A stretch of DNA of 45,758 bases from assembly GCA_020633465.1 (NCBI GenBank), contig JACKDN010000046.1:1-45758 (forward strand), in the 5' to 3' direction. The stretch comes from Myxococcales bacterium. Lineage in GTDB: Bacteria > Myxococcota_A > Bradymonadia > UBA7976 > UBA1532. The first letter of the stretch is position 1; every line of letters begins with the position of its first letter. Made by a program: the position numbers and the translations under genes. A model generated the notes under the pieces. That model was not told where the DNA came from. It did no database searches and worked only from the letters and a program-made list of their open reading frames with translations. Of the stretch, positions 7,815 to 14,292 are shown one piece after another.

Positions 7815-7853
7815 GGTGGCGGATCGATCCGCCACCCGCGCACCGTGCGCGGG
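7815..7853. promoter_or_regulatory. Perfect 22-bp palindrome with adjoining hairpin upstream of cdnL
   Basis: Positions 7815-7836 form a perfect palindrome centred on GATC|GATC, with arms GGTGGCGGATC and its complement. Directly overlapping it, 7835-7853 is a second inverted repeat (CCCGCGCA, 3-nt loop, TGCGCGGG). A related GGTGGATCGGCCACC lies at 7902-7916. The main palindrome is centred about 115 bp upstream of the predicted sigma-54 start, the usual place for an enhancer-binding-protein site. The surrounding 7657-7949 has no gene. Confidence 0.5.
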
Positions 7854-7914
7854 TGAACGGCCGGAAAACCGCTGAAATCTCGGGAGGTTGGTCGGACGGA
7901 AGGTGGATCGGCCA

Positions 7915-7929
7915 CCCCGCGACGCGGGG
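7915..7929. terminator. GC hairpin downstream of the small duplicated-repeat gene
   Basis: CCCCGCG, one A, CGCGGGG is an exact inverted repeat 20 nt downstream of the minus-strand stop at 7950. No T-run follows, so it may be a pause or mRNA-stabilising hairpin rather than a full intrinsic terminator. Confidence 0.3.
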
Positions 7930-7949
7930 GTCGCGGGGGGGCGGGCGGC

Positions 7950-8273
7950 TCAGCCGGCGCGGCGCGCCAGGCCGCGGTGCAGCGAGATCAGGCGGCCGGT
8001 CGACAGACCGAGCAGCTTGCGCCGGTACTCGGCGTCGCCCTTCTTGATGTCGACGATCTTGTCGACGAGCGTCTCGCGGCTGCCGAAGCGGTCGCGCAGG
8101 TCGGTCTCGCGGGCGAGCAGGCGCAGCAGCTTGCGGTTGCTGACGCGCATCAGGCGGTCCTTGAAGTCGGCCTCGGTCTCCTCGGCCTGCTTGTCCAGCA
8201 GGGGCACGAGCTTGTCGACGAGGGCCTCCTTGCTTCCGAACTGCGTCTTGACGGTATGCAGAGGCGCGGCCAT
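7950..8273 (-). CDS. Small helical protein with an internal duplication, function unknown
   Basis: 107 aa, charged, with no signal peptide, so probably cytoplasmic. The sequence repeats itself: FGSKEALVDKLV (12-23) recurs as FGSRETLVDKIV (63-74), and RLMRVSNRKLL (40-50) recurs as KLLGLSTGRLI (86-96). Each half is therefore about 40-45 residues and predicted helical. I do not recognise the family. The start is ATG at 8273, with AAGGA 8 nt upstream and a good promoter at 8314-8342. The reading frame is open further upstream, but that part lies before the promoter. It is followed by the cdnL control region and may be linked to it only by position. Confidence 0.75.
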   Translation of the reverse strand: MAAPLHTVKTQFGSKEALVDKLVPLLDKQAEETEADFKDRLMRVSNRKLLRLLARETDLRDRFGSRETLVDKIVDIKKGDAEYRRKLLGLSTGRLISLHRGLARRAG

Positions 8274-8313
8274 AAAGTCTGTCCTTCTCTCGGTCGGTTT
8301 CGAACGGGCGGGC

Positions 8314-8342
8314 GTGATAGCACAGCGATCTCCGACCAACAA
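8314..8342 (-). promoter_or_regulatory. Sigma70-type promoter of the small duplicated-repeat gene
   Basis: Minus strand: TTGTTG (8342-8337), a 17-nt spacer and TATCAC (8319-8314). The predicted start near 8307 gives a leader of about 34 nt with the AAGGA site. Confidence 0.5.
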
Positions 8343-8361
8343 GCGTTTCTGGCCGCGCGCG

Positions 8362-9948
8362 ATGCGCCTCGCCTGCCTGCTGGGCGTCGTCGCCCTGACC
8401 GGCTGTCGGGACGAGGCGCCCACGCCGGCGGCCGACGCGGCCCACCGGCGCCCGACGCGCGCGCGCCCCCCCGCACCGCCCGACGCCGGGCCGCGGGACG
8501 CGCCGCCGCCGACACGACCCCGGTGCCGGCCGACGCCCTCGGCCGCGCCGGCCCGGTCGTCATCAGCGCCCCCGGACTTCCTGCGCGCCGTCAGAGCAGG
8601 CCCGCGTGCTGCAGCACTGGACCACAGGCGCGGCGCCGCCCCTCGAGGCGCTGAAGTCGACCACGGTGCGGCGGCGCCTGCTCATCCGCGCGCTCGAGCA
8701 GCGCCTCGTGTGGTCCGAGGCCGCAGCGGCGCGGGGCTCGAGCCGTCCGCGGCCGAGCTGGACGCCCTGGTGCGCGCAGCCGCCGCCGGCACGCCGCCCC
8801 GCGCGGACGGGCTGCCGGACGCCGGTGCGCCCTCGCCGGGCGCCGCCGCCCGGGCGGCCGAGCGCCTGAACACGACGCCGGCGGTCGTCCGCGAGGTGGC
8901 CCGCGATCTGGTGCTCGCGCGCCTGCTGGCGACGGCGCTGGTCGAGGCCGTCCCCGAGGCCGAGGTCGAGCAGGCGTGGCGCGCCGAGAACAGCCGCGCC
9001 ACCGCCCGCCTCGTGTCGGTGCCGCGCGTGCCGACGGCCCGCGAGATCGACGCCGCCGAGCGCACGCGCGACGCCGACATCACCGCGTGGTACCAGCGCA
9101 ACCTGCACCGCTTCCGCACGCCCGAGCGCGCCGAGGTGCTGCGCCTGTTCGTCGCGGCGCCGGCCGACGATCCGGCGGCGAGGGCGAAGGCCCGCGCCAA
9201 GGTCGAGGCGCTGCGCGCCCGGGTCGCCGGCGGCGAGGCCTTCGAGCAGGTCGCGCGCGACGCCAGCGAGGGGCCCTTCGCCCAGCGCGGGGGCGCCGTC
9301 GGGCTGGTGGGACGCAAGCGGCTGCCGCTGGCCTTCGAGCAGGCCGTCGGCGCGCTGGGGCCGGCCGTGGACGAGCCCGCCGGCGTGGCGGCCTATCGGG
9401 TGGTTCGGCGCGTCCCGGCCGTCGATCGGCCGCTGAGCGATCCGCGCGTGCACCGCGAGGCGGCCGCGGCCATCCTCGAAGAGGACGACACCCTGCCCCA
9501 CGCTCGCGCGGTGGCCGATCGGGCCCGGCAGGCGCTGACCGAGGGCGCCGACGGGCCCGCGCTGGACGCGCTGGTCGAGGCCGAGCGGCTCGTGCTCGAG
9601 ACGACGCCCCCCTTCGCCCGCAGCGCAGCGCCCCTGGTGCCCGGCGTCGGGCTCGCGCCGACGCTGTTCGACGACCTGTTCGCGCGCACCCCCGAGGCGC
9701 CGGTCACCGCGGTGCACCGGGTGCGCCAGCATTACGTGGTGGGCCGGCGGCTGACCTTCGAGGCCCCGGCGCCCGACGCCTGGGCGAAGGCGCGCGAGAC
9801 CTATGCGCCGGCCTGGCGCGCGCGGCAACGGGGCCGCGCGGTCGAGGACTGGCTGCAAGGGACGCTGAAGGACGCGCAGACGTGGGTGGACGTCGAGCGG
9901 CTGGGGGCGGTGCAGGTGCCCGGCGTGGGCGCGGCGACGGACCGCTGA
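8362..9948 (+). CDS. Parvulin-type peptidyl-prolyl isomerase lipoprotein (apparent frameshifts in N-terminal third)
   Basis: The ATG at 8362 opens a lipoprotein signal ending LTGC. From about 8738 to the stop the frame encodes a SurA/PpiC-like chaperone: a helical SurA_N-like part, then a parvulin domain with ITAWYQRNLHRFRTPERAEV and later GPFAQRGGAVGLV, and a C-terminal helical part. It would help fold outer-membrane proteins in the periplasm, fitting the neighbouring bamD. Between about 8470 and 8738 the plausible protein hops frames: GPVVISAP in one, PDFLRAV in the next, SEQARVLQHWTTG through QRLVWSEAA in the third, then back to GLEPSAAELDALV. The starting frame happens to stay open, so a full-length but wrong N-terminal third would be predicted. 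Assembly indels or a decaying gene are both possible. Confidence 0.7.
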   Translation: MRLACLLGVVALTGCRDEAPTPAADAAHRRPTRARPPAPPDAGPRDAPPPTRPRCRPTPSAAPARSSSAPPDFLRAVRAGPRAAALDHRRGAAPRGAEVDHGAAAPAHPRARAAPRVVRGRSGAGLEPSAAELDALVRAAAAGTPPRADGLPDAGAPSPGAAARAAERLNTTPAVVREVARDLVLARLLATALVEAVPEAEVEQAWRAENSRATARLVSVPRVPTAREIDAAERTRDADITAWYQRNLHRFRTPERAEVLRLFVAAPADDPAARAKARAKVEALRARVAGGEAFEQVARDASEGPFAQRGGAVGLVGRKRLPLAFEQAVGALGPAVDEPAGVAAYRVVRRVPAVDRPLSDPRVHREAAAAILEEDDTLPHARAVADRARQALTEGADGPALDALVEAERLVLETTPPFARSAAPLVPGVGLAPTLFDDLFARTPEAPVTAVHRVRQHYVVGRRLTFEAPAPDAWAKARETYAPAWRARQRGRAVEDWLQGTLKDAQTWVDVERLGAVQVPGVGAATDR

Positions 9949-9964
9949 TCCGGTCGGGGTCGGG

Positions 9965-10750
9965 TCAGCCGGCGTGGGCGCGCAGCCACTCGCGCGCGTC
10001 GTCGGCCTCGTCGCTCTTCGGGCGCGTCTGGACGATGCGCCGGGCCACCGCCGCGGCGTCGGCGGGCCGGTCGAGGGTCTCGTAGACGCGCACCAGCATC
10101 CAGGCCCCCTCGAGCCAGCGATCGGGCACGTCGGCGAAGTCCTCGAGCACCACCTCCAGCCGGCCCCGCGCGGACACCGGGCGCTCCTGGTTCAGGTAGA
10201 AGCGCGCGACGTACAGCTCGTGGTCGGCGAGGGCCCGGCGGCCCTCGAGGATGCGCGCCTTCGCCTTCGCCACGTTCCGGTGATCGGGGAAGCGGTTGAC
10301 GTAGGCCTCGTAGGCCGCGATGGCCTCGCGGGTGGCCACCTGATCCTTCTCGTGGGCGGGCGGGAAGAGCACGAAGTCGCTGGGGATCTGCTCGAAGTGC
10401 GCCTCGGCGATGCGCCACATCGCGTAGGGCACCTCGCGGTGGTTCGGCCGGCCGCGCATGAACAGGCGATAGGCGTCGATCGCCTCGATGAACTTGTCCT
10501 GCTCGAAGTAGCTGTCGGCGATGCGCAGCTCGCTGAGCGCCGCGTACTTGCTGTACGCGAACTTGCTCTTCACGAAGGTGAAGTGCTTCACCGCTTCGAT
10601 GAAGTTCTCGTCCTCGAACGCCTCCATGCCCTGCTCGTAGCGATATCGCGCCGTGCCGGCGTAGGTGGCGTCCGGCTGCGTGCCGCCGCACCCGAGGGCG
10701 GTCAGCAGCAGCGCGAGCAGCGGGAGGAGGTGGCGGTACGGTGTGCTCAT
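9965..10750 (-). CDS. bamD: Outer-membrane protein assembly factor BamD
   Basis: 261 aa. A signal peptide with lipobox TALGC is followed by TPR repeats that fill the protein (for example YEQGMEAFEDENFIEAVKHF and YFEQDKFIEAIDAYRLFM), the BamD/YfiO layout. BamD is the essential lipoprotein partner of BamA in outer-membrane beta-barrel insertion, and this window encodes several barrels as likely clients. The ATG at 10750 is preceded directly by an in-frame GTG (10753). A -10-like box sits so close (10760-10765) that the mRNA would be leaderless or nearly so. The gene converges on the PPIase gene with 16 nt between the stops. Confidence 0.85.
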   Translation of the reverse strand: MSTPYRHLLPLLALLLTALGCGGTQPDATYAGTARYRYEQGMEAFEDENFIEAVKHFTFVKSKFAYSKYAALSELRIADSYFEQDKFIEAIDAYRLFMRGRPNHREVPYAMWRIAEAHFEQIPSDFVLFPPAHEKDQVATREAIAAYEAYVNRFPDHRNVAKAKARILEGRRALADHELYVARFYLNQERPVSARGRLEVVLEDFADVPDRWLEGAWMLVRVYETLDRPADAAAVARRIVQTRPKSDEADDAREWLRAHAG

Positions 10751-10759
10751 CACCGGCGG

Positions 10760-10789
10760 CGTCTACCACCAAGCGCGGGTCGAGGGCAA
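10760..10789 (-). promoter_or_regulatory. Promoter of bamD, leaderless arrangement
   Basis: Minus strand: TTGCCC (10789-10784), an 18-nt spacer and TAGACG (10765-10760). The predicted start falls at about 10753, on the first possible start codon. Confidence 0.45.
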
Positions 10790-10801
10790 CGGGCGCGTCG
10801 A

Positions 10802-10831
10802 TTGACCCACGGTGGACGGTTCGGCTACACA
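10802..10831 (+). promoter_or_regulatory. Promoter of the matrixin gene
   Basis: TTGACC (10802-10807), an 18-nt spacer and TACACA (10826-10831). The predicted start near 10838 lies downstream of the ATG at 10812, which excludes that ATG, and 22 nt upstream of the GTG at 10860. Confidence 0.5.
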
Positions 10832-10859
10832 GGCCGGCGCCTTCGCCGAGGAGCGCCCC

Positions 10860-12899
10860 GTGGACTCGACCATCGCCCGCCGCCTCCGCCTCGCCGCCCT
10901 CGTCTCGCTGGCGGTCGCGCCCGCCGCGGTCTGGGGGTTCGCGACGCTGGACGGCACCGCCGCCAAGTGGCAGGCCAACCCGACCTACTCGATCGGCGTG
11001 GGCTCGTCCGACGTCGCCGACGGCTCGGACGCCGAGGCGCTGCGCGCGGGCTTCCGCACCTGGCAGGCGGTGCCCGGCTCGTCGATCGGCTTCCGCGAGG
11101 TGGCCGCGGGCGGCGACATCACGCTCGACTTCCTCGCCCGGTGGCCCCGCGAGTTCGGCGCCGACGCCGCCGGCGTGACGGTGACTCAGCGCGACCGGAC
11201 CCGCATCTGGCAGGCCGAGATCTCGTTCAACGAGCAGAACTTCGACTGGTCGACCACCGGGCAGCCCGGGCGCTCGGACGTGCAGGGCGTCGCCACCCAC
11301 GAGATCGGCCACGCGCTGGGCCTGTCGCACAGCTTCTATCGCGTCGCGACCATGTACTGGTCGGGTGGCGACGACCAGCTGCTGTCGACGCTGGACGCCG
11401 ACGACGAGCGCGGCCTGCGCTACCTGTACGGCGCCGGCCGCGAGGGGCAGATGTGCGACACGTGCCTCGCCGACGCCGACTGCGCGGGGGGCGGCACCTG
11501 CCTGGGCTTCGACAGCGGGCGCAGCTTCTGCGCGTCGCCCTGCGCGGGCCCCAACGACTGCCCCGAGCACGCCGCGTGCTACGAGCTGCGCGGCGGCGGC
11601 ACCGTGTGCGCCCCCCTGGCGCTCGAGTGCGCCGAGCGCGGCGGCGGCGAGTTCGCGGTCGGCGACTACTGCTTCGGCGCCGACCAGTGCCCCGGCGGCA
11701 GCCAGTGCGTGCCCACGGTCGACGGCGCGCGCTGCGCGGGGGCCGGCAGCGCGGACTTCGGCGATCCGTGCGCGGCCGACTTCGAGTGCAGCACCGGCGT
11801 CTGTCTGCCCCTCGACGACGCCGGCAACACCGCCTGCTCGGCGCTGTGCGATCCGGCCCGCGCCAACTGCCCGGGCGGGGCGCCCTGCATCGCCATCCCC
11901 GAGGATCCGGACATTCAGGGCATCTGCGTGCCGCCCGGCGACGTGCCCGAGGGCGGCGCCTGCGGCAGCGCCGACCGCCGCTGCGCGGGCAACATGACGT
12001 GCATCCTCGAGACCGAGGACGCCGGCGTCTGCCGCGCGCCCTGCGAGCCCTTCGGCGCCTGCGGCGGCGGCCGCGGCTGCACGCCCTTCGGCGACACCTG
12101 GTACTGCCTGCCGCTCGCTGGGCCCCAGGCCGGGCAGCCCTGCGGCGCCGACGGCGCGTGCGGCGGCGGCCTGCTGTGCCTGCCCGAGGACAACGGCCCC
12201 GGCGTGTGCGTGCGGCCCTGCGATCCCAACGGGGCGGGCGCCTGCGACGGCGGCACGTGCCTGGACGTGACCGACGACCTCGGCATCTGCCCGACCGGGC
12301 AGGCCGCGTTCGGAGAGGCCTGCGACGGCCCGCTCGACTGCGTCTCGGCCCTGTGCGTGGCCGACGGCGCCGAGGGCGCGTGCAGCCGCGCGTGCGGCGA
12401 CCTCGGGCCCTGCCCCGACGGGTGGAGCTGCGGACCGACGCAGGGCGGCCGCGCGTGCTTCCGGGACGACGATCCCGGCGCCGGTGGCGCGCCGGGCGCA
12501 GGCGGTCAACCGGGCGCGGGCGGCCAGCCAGGCGCGGGCGGCCAGCCGGGCGCGGGCGGCCAGCCAGGCGCGGGCGGCCAGCCGGGCGCGGGCGGTGAGC
12601 CGGGCGCGGGCGGCCAGCCGGGCGCGGGCGGCCAGCCGGGCGCGGGCGGTGAGCCAGGCGCGGGCGGCCAGCCAGGCGCGGGCGGCCAGCCGGGCGCGGG
12701 CGGCCAGCCGGGCGTCGGCGGCCAGCCGGGCGTCGGCCCCGACGGCGGCGTCCCCGACATCATCCGCAACAACAACAACGGCGGCGGCTCGTCGGGCACC
12801 TGCCTGGCGCAGGTCGGCCGCGACGACGCGCCCGCCACGCCCGCGCTGGCGGCGCTGGCCCTGCTGCTGCTCGGCGCCCTGCGCCGCCGCCGCGCCTGA
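10860..12899 (+). CDS. Secreted matrixin-like zinc metalloprotease with Cys-rich modules, GAGGQP repeats and MYXO-CTERM-like tail
   Basis: 679 aa. The signal peptide (about 1-28) is followed by a catalytic domain with the metzincin motif HEIGHALGLSH (147-157) and a Met-turn-like ATMYW shortly after. Residues about 198-535 form a long Cys-rich region of EGF-like spacing. Residues 540-623 are fourteen GAGGxP hexapeptides, a flexible stalk. The C-terminus (Cys, linker, ALAALALLLLGALRRRR) is a MYXO-CTERM-like anchor. The enzyme would be displayed on the cell surface, with the stalk holding the protease away from it. The start is GTG at 10860: GAGGAG lies 6 nt upstream and the promoter at 10802-10831 makes the earlier ATG untranscribed. 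A TIMP/NTR-like secreted protein follows 43 nt downstream. Confidence 0.85.
   Translation: MDSTIARRLRLAALVSLAVAPAAVWGFATLDGTAAKWQANPTYSIGVGSSDVADGSDAEALRAGFRTWQAVPGSSIGFREVAAGGDITLDFLARWPREFGADAAGVTVTQRDRTRIWQAEISFNEQNFDWSTTGQPGRSDVQGVATHEIGHALGLSHSFYRVATMYWSGGDDQLLSTLDADDERGLRYLYGAGREGQMCDTCLADADCAGGGTCLGFDSGRSFCASPCAGPNDCPEHAACYELRGGGTVCAPLALECAERGGGEFAVGDYCFGADQCPGGSQCVPTVDGARCAGAGSADFGDPCAADFECSTGVCLPLDDAGNTACSALCDPARANCPGGAPCIAIPEDPDIQGICVPPGDVPEGGACGSADRRCAGNMTCILETEDAGVCRAPCEPFGACGGGRGCTPFGDTWYCLPLAGPQAGQPCGADGACGGGLLCLPEDNGPGVCVRPCDPNGAGACDGGTCLDVTDDLGICPTGQAAFGEACDGPLDCVSALCVADGAEGACSRACGDLGPCPDGWSCGPTQGGRACFRDDDPGAGGAPGAGGQPGAGGQPGAGGQPGAGGQPGAGGQPGAGGEPGAGGQPGAGGQPGAGGEPGAGGQPGAGGQPGAGGQPGVGGQPGVGPDGGVPDIIRNNNNGGGSSGTCLAQVGRDDAPATPALAALALLLLGALRRRRA
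12477..12728 (+). repeat. Tandem repeat, fourteen 18-bp units (GAGGxP stalk)
   Basis: Fourteen exact-length 18-nt units, consensus GGCGCGGGCGGCCAGCCG, encode GAGGQP with GAGGAP, GAGGEP and GVGGQP variants. Neighbouring units are nearly identical in DNA, not only in protein, which indicates recent slippage or recombination. Copy changes keep the frame and only lengthen or shorten the stalk. Confidence 0.9.
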
Positions 12900-12942
12900 A
12901 TTCAAGTCGGATCGGGCCGTCGCGACGGCCGGAGGTGACCCC

Positions 12943-13521
12943 ATGTTCCGCCGCACACGCTTCGCTCCCCTCGCCTGCCTGCTCGTCCTCGGGACGCTGG
13001 GCGCCGCCGGCGCCACCATCGTCCGCCCCCTCACCGTCGAGATGATGGCCCAGCGCGCCGACGTGGTCGTGCGCGGCCGCGTCGTCGGCCAGGACGTCGG
13101 CTGGAACGACGACAAGACCCGCATCTACACCGTCACCCGCGTCGAGGTCGCCGAGGCCTACAAGGGGGGCGACAAGGCCGGGGCGATCCTCGCCATCCGC
13201 CAGATCGGCGGCACGGTCGACGGCCTCACGCAGTCGGTGGTGGGCAACGCCGAGCTGCGCGCGGGCGAGGAGCTGATCCTGTTCCTCGATCGCGACGAGG
13301 CGCAGCCGCTGCACTATGTGATCGGCATGGCGCAGGGCAAGTTCGGGGTGTCGCGCGAGGGGCCCGAGCCCACCGTCGTGCACGACGTCGAGGGCCTGGC
13401 CTTCATGGCGCCCGGGCAGCGCACGGTGGCCGATCTGAAGGCCGCGCCGAAGGGCGAGGCGCCCACGCTGAAGGCCTTCGAGGCGCGCCTGCGCGCCACG
13501 CTCAGCGCACCGTCACCGTGA
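12943..13521 (+). CDS. Secreted protein resembling a TIMP/NTR OB-fold, possible protease partner
   Basis: 192 aa with a Sec signal peptide (about 1-24, ending AGA). The mature start has MMAQRADVVVRGRVVGQ, a strand-rich middle containing RIYTVTRVEVAEAYKGG, and AELRAGEELILFLDR. This order resembles the netrin/TIMP OB-fold (ADVV-R-KVV, a middle strand ending KG, then a GEEYLI-like strand), but the Cys residues that define animal TIMPs are absent. GGAGGTGA is an excellent ribosome site. The gene directly follows the matrixin gene in the same direction, so an inhibitor or maturation partner is an attractive but unproven reading. The last 20 nt overlap the convergent lipoprotein gene. Confidence 0.65.
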   Translation: MFRRTRFAPLACLLVLGTLGAAGATIVRPLTVEMMAQRADVVVRGRVVGQDVGWNDDKTRIYTVTRVEVAEAYKGGDKAGAILAIRQIGGTVDGLTQSVVGNAELRAGEELILFLDRDEAQPLHYVIGMAQGKFGVSREGPEPTVVHDVEGLAFMAPGQRTVADLKAAPKGEAPTLKAFEARLRATLSAPSP

Positions 13522-14170
13522 TCGTCGCGGCGCAGGGCTCACCGCCCGGCGCCACCGCGTCCGCCGTCAACGCCACCTCGCCGGGCGGCATCGTCACGCC
13601 CTCGAACGCGACCACTCCCCCGCCCGCCGCGCCGGCGTAGCCCACGCCCTCGACCTCGAGGCGGGCGGCGGTGCCGTCGGGCAGGTTGCTGCGCACCACC
13701 ACCGTCAGCTGCAGCCCCGCCTGGGGCGCGCCGTCGTCCCGACGGTCGAGCGCCTGGCCATCGACCGGGTGGCGGAACGCGAGGCCGCAGGGTCCCGACG
13801 GGCCCGCGTCCGGCGCGGCGGCCGCGACGGCCTGCACCACCGCCGCGAAGGGCGCCGCCGCCCCCCCAGGGGGCTCGGCGCGCCCCTCGACCTGCACGTA
13901 GTACCGCAGGCGCGCGCCCTCGGGCTGCGCGGGCAGGGTGCCCTCGAAGAGGCCGCCGCCCGAGGCGCCCAGCGGCAGCGTCGTGAAGCCGCCGTCGTCG
14001 ACGGCGAAATAGAGGGTGGGCGCCGGGCCGTCGGTCAGCACCCGGACGGGCCAGGGGCCCGGCAACAGCGCGCGACCGCGCGGCCCCTCGACGTCGATCG
14101 GGTAGCCCCCCGCCCCGTCGTCGCAGCCGACGACGAGCAACACCACCCACATCAGCGCCAGGGCCCGCAT
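13502..14170 (-). CDS. Lipoprotein of unknown function, beta-rich
   Basis: 222 aa. The signal peptide ends in a lipobox (LLVVGC) followed by DD, which in E. coli would favour inner-membrane retention. The mature sequence has alternating strands and two Ig-like or carbohydrate-binding-like segments (about 35-110 and 140-222), without a motif I can assign. The start is ATG at 14170. A frame extension upstream lacks a ribosome site. A perfect TTGACA lies at 14206-14201, but the matching -10 is poor. If used, it would give a leaderless mRNA. It overlaps the TIMP-like gene tail-to-tail by 20 nt. Confidence 0.65.
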   Translation of the reverse strand: MRALALMWVVLLVVGCDDGAGGYPIDVEGPRGRALLPGPWPVRVLTDGPAPTLYFAVDDGGFTTLPLGASGGGLFEGTLPAQPEGARLRYYVQVEGRAEPPGGAAAPFAAVVQAVAAAAPDAGPSGPCGLAFRHPVDGQALDRRDDGAPQAGLQLTVVVRSNLPDGTAARLEVEGVGYAGAAGGGVVAFEGVTMPPGEVALTADAVAPGGEPCAATITVTVR

Positions 14171-14235
14171 CGCGGCAGCTTCGCCCAGCCCCCGACCGGG
14201 TGTCAAAGCGACCGTGGGCGCGCCGCCGGGGCGCG

Positions 14236-14264
14236 TTGACAGCGGGGGTCGCCGGCGGTATGAC
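14236..14264 (+). promoter_or_regulatory. Near-consensus sigma70 promoter of the coiled-coil gene
   Basis: TTGACA (14236-14241), a 17-nt spacer and TATGAC (14259-14264). The -10 box contains the ATG at 14260, so that ATG cannot be the start. Transcription should begin near 14271. Confidence 0.6.
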
Positions 14265-14292
14265 CGCCCACCTGCCGCCCGAGGAGGACGCG

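Noticed and set aside
10812..10859. ATG at 10812 as start of the matrixin gene
   Set aside because: It lies between the -35 and -10 of the promoter at 10802-10831; the GTG at 10860 has GAGGAG and begins the signal peptide.
12477..12728. CRISPR array
   Set aside because: Units are contiguous without spacers and encode an in-frame GAGGxP stalk.
9801..13124. Very long minus-strand open frame opposite the matrixin gene
   Set aside because: The repetitive ARARLAARA text is the complement of the GAGGQP repeat; the plus strand has the HExxH protease and promoter.
14201..14206. Perfect TTGACA on the minus strand before the lipoprotein gene 13502-14170 as a promoter
   Set aside because: No acceptable -10 at 16-18 nt; kept only as a note in that gene.
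14260..14292. ATG at 14260 as start of the coiled-coil gene
   Set aside because: It is inside the -10 box of a near-consensus promoter; TTG at 14293 has GAGGAGG at correct spacing.
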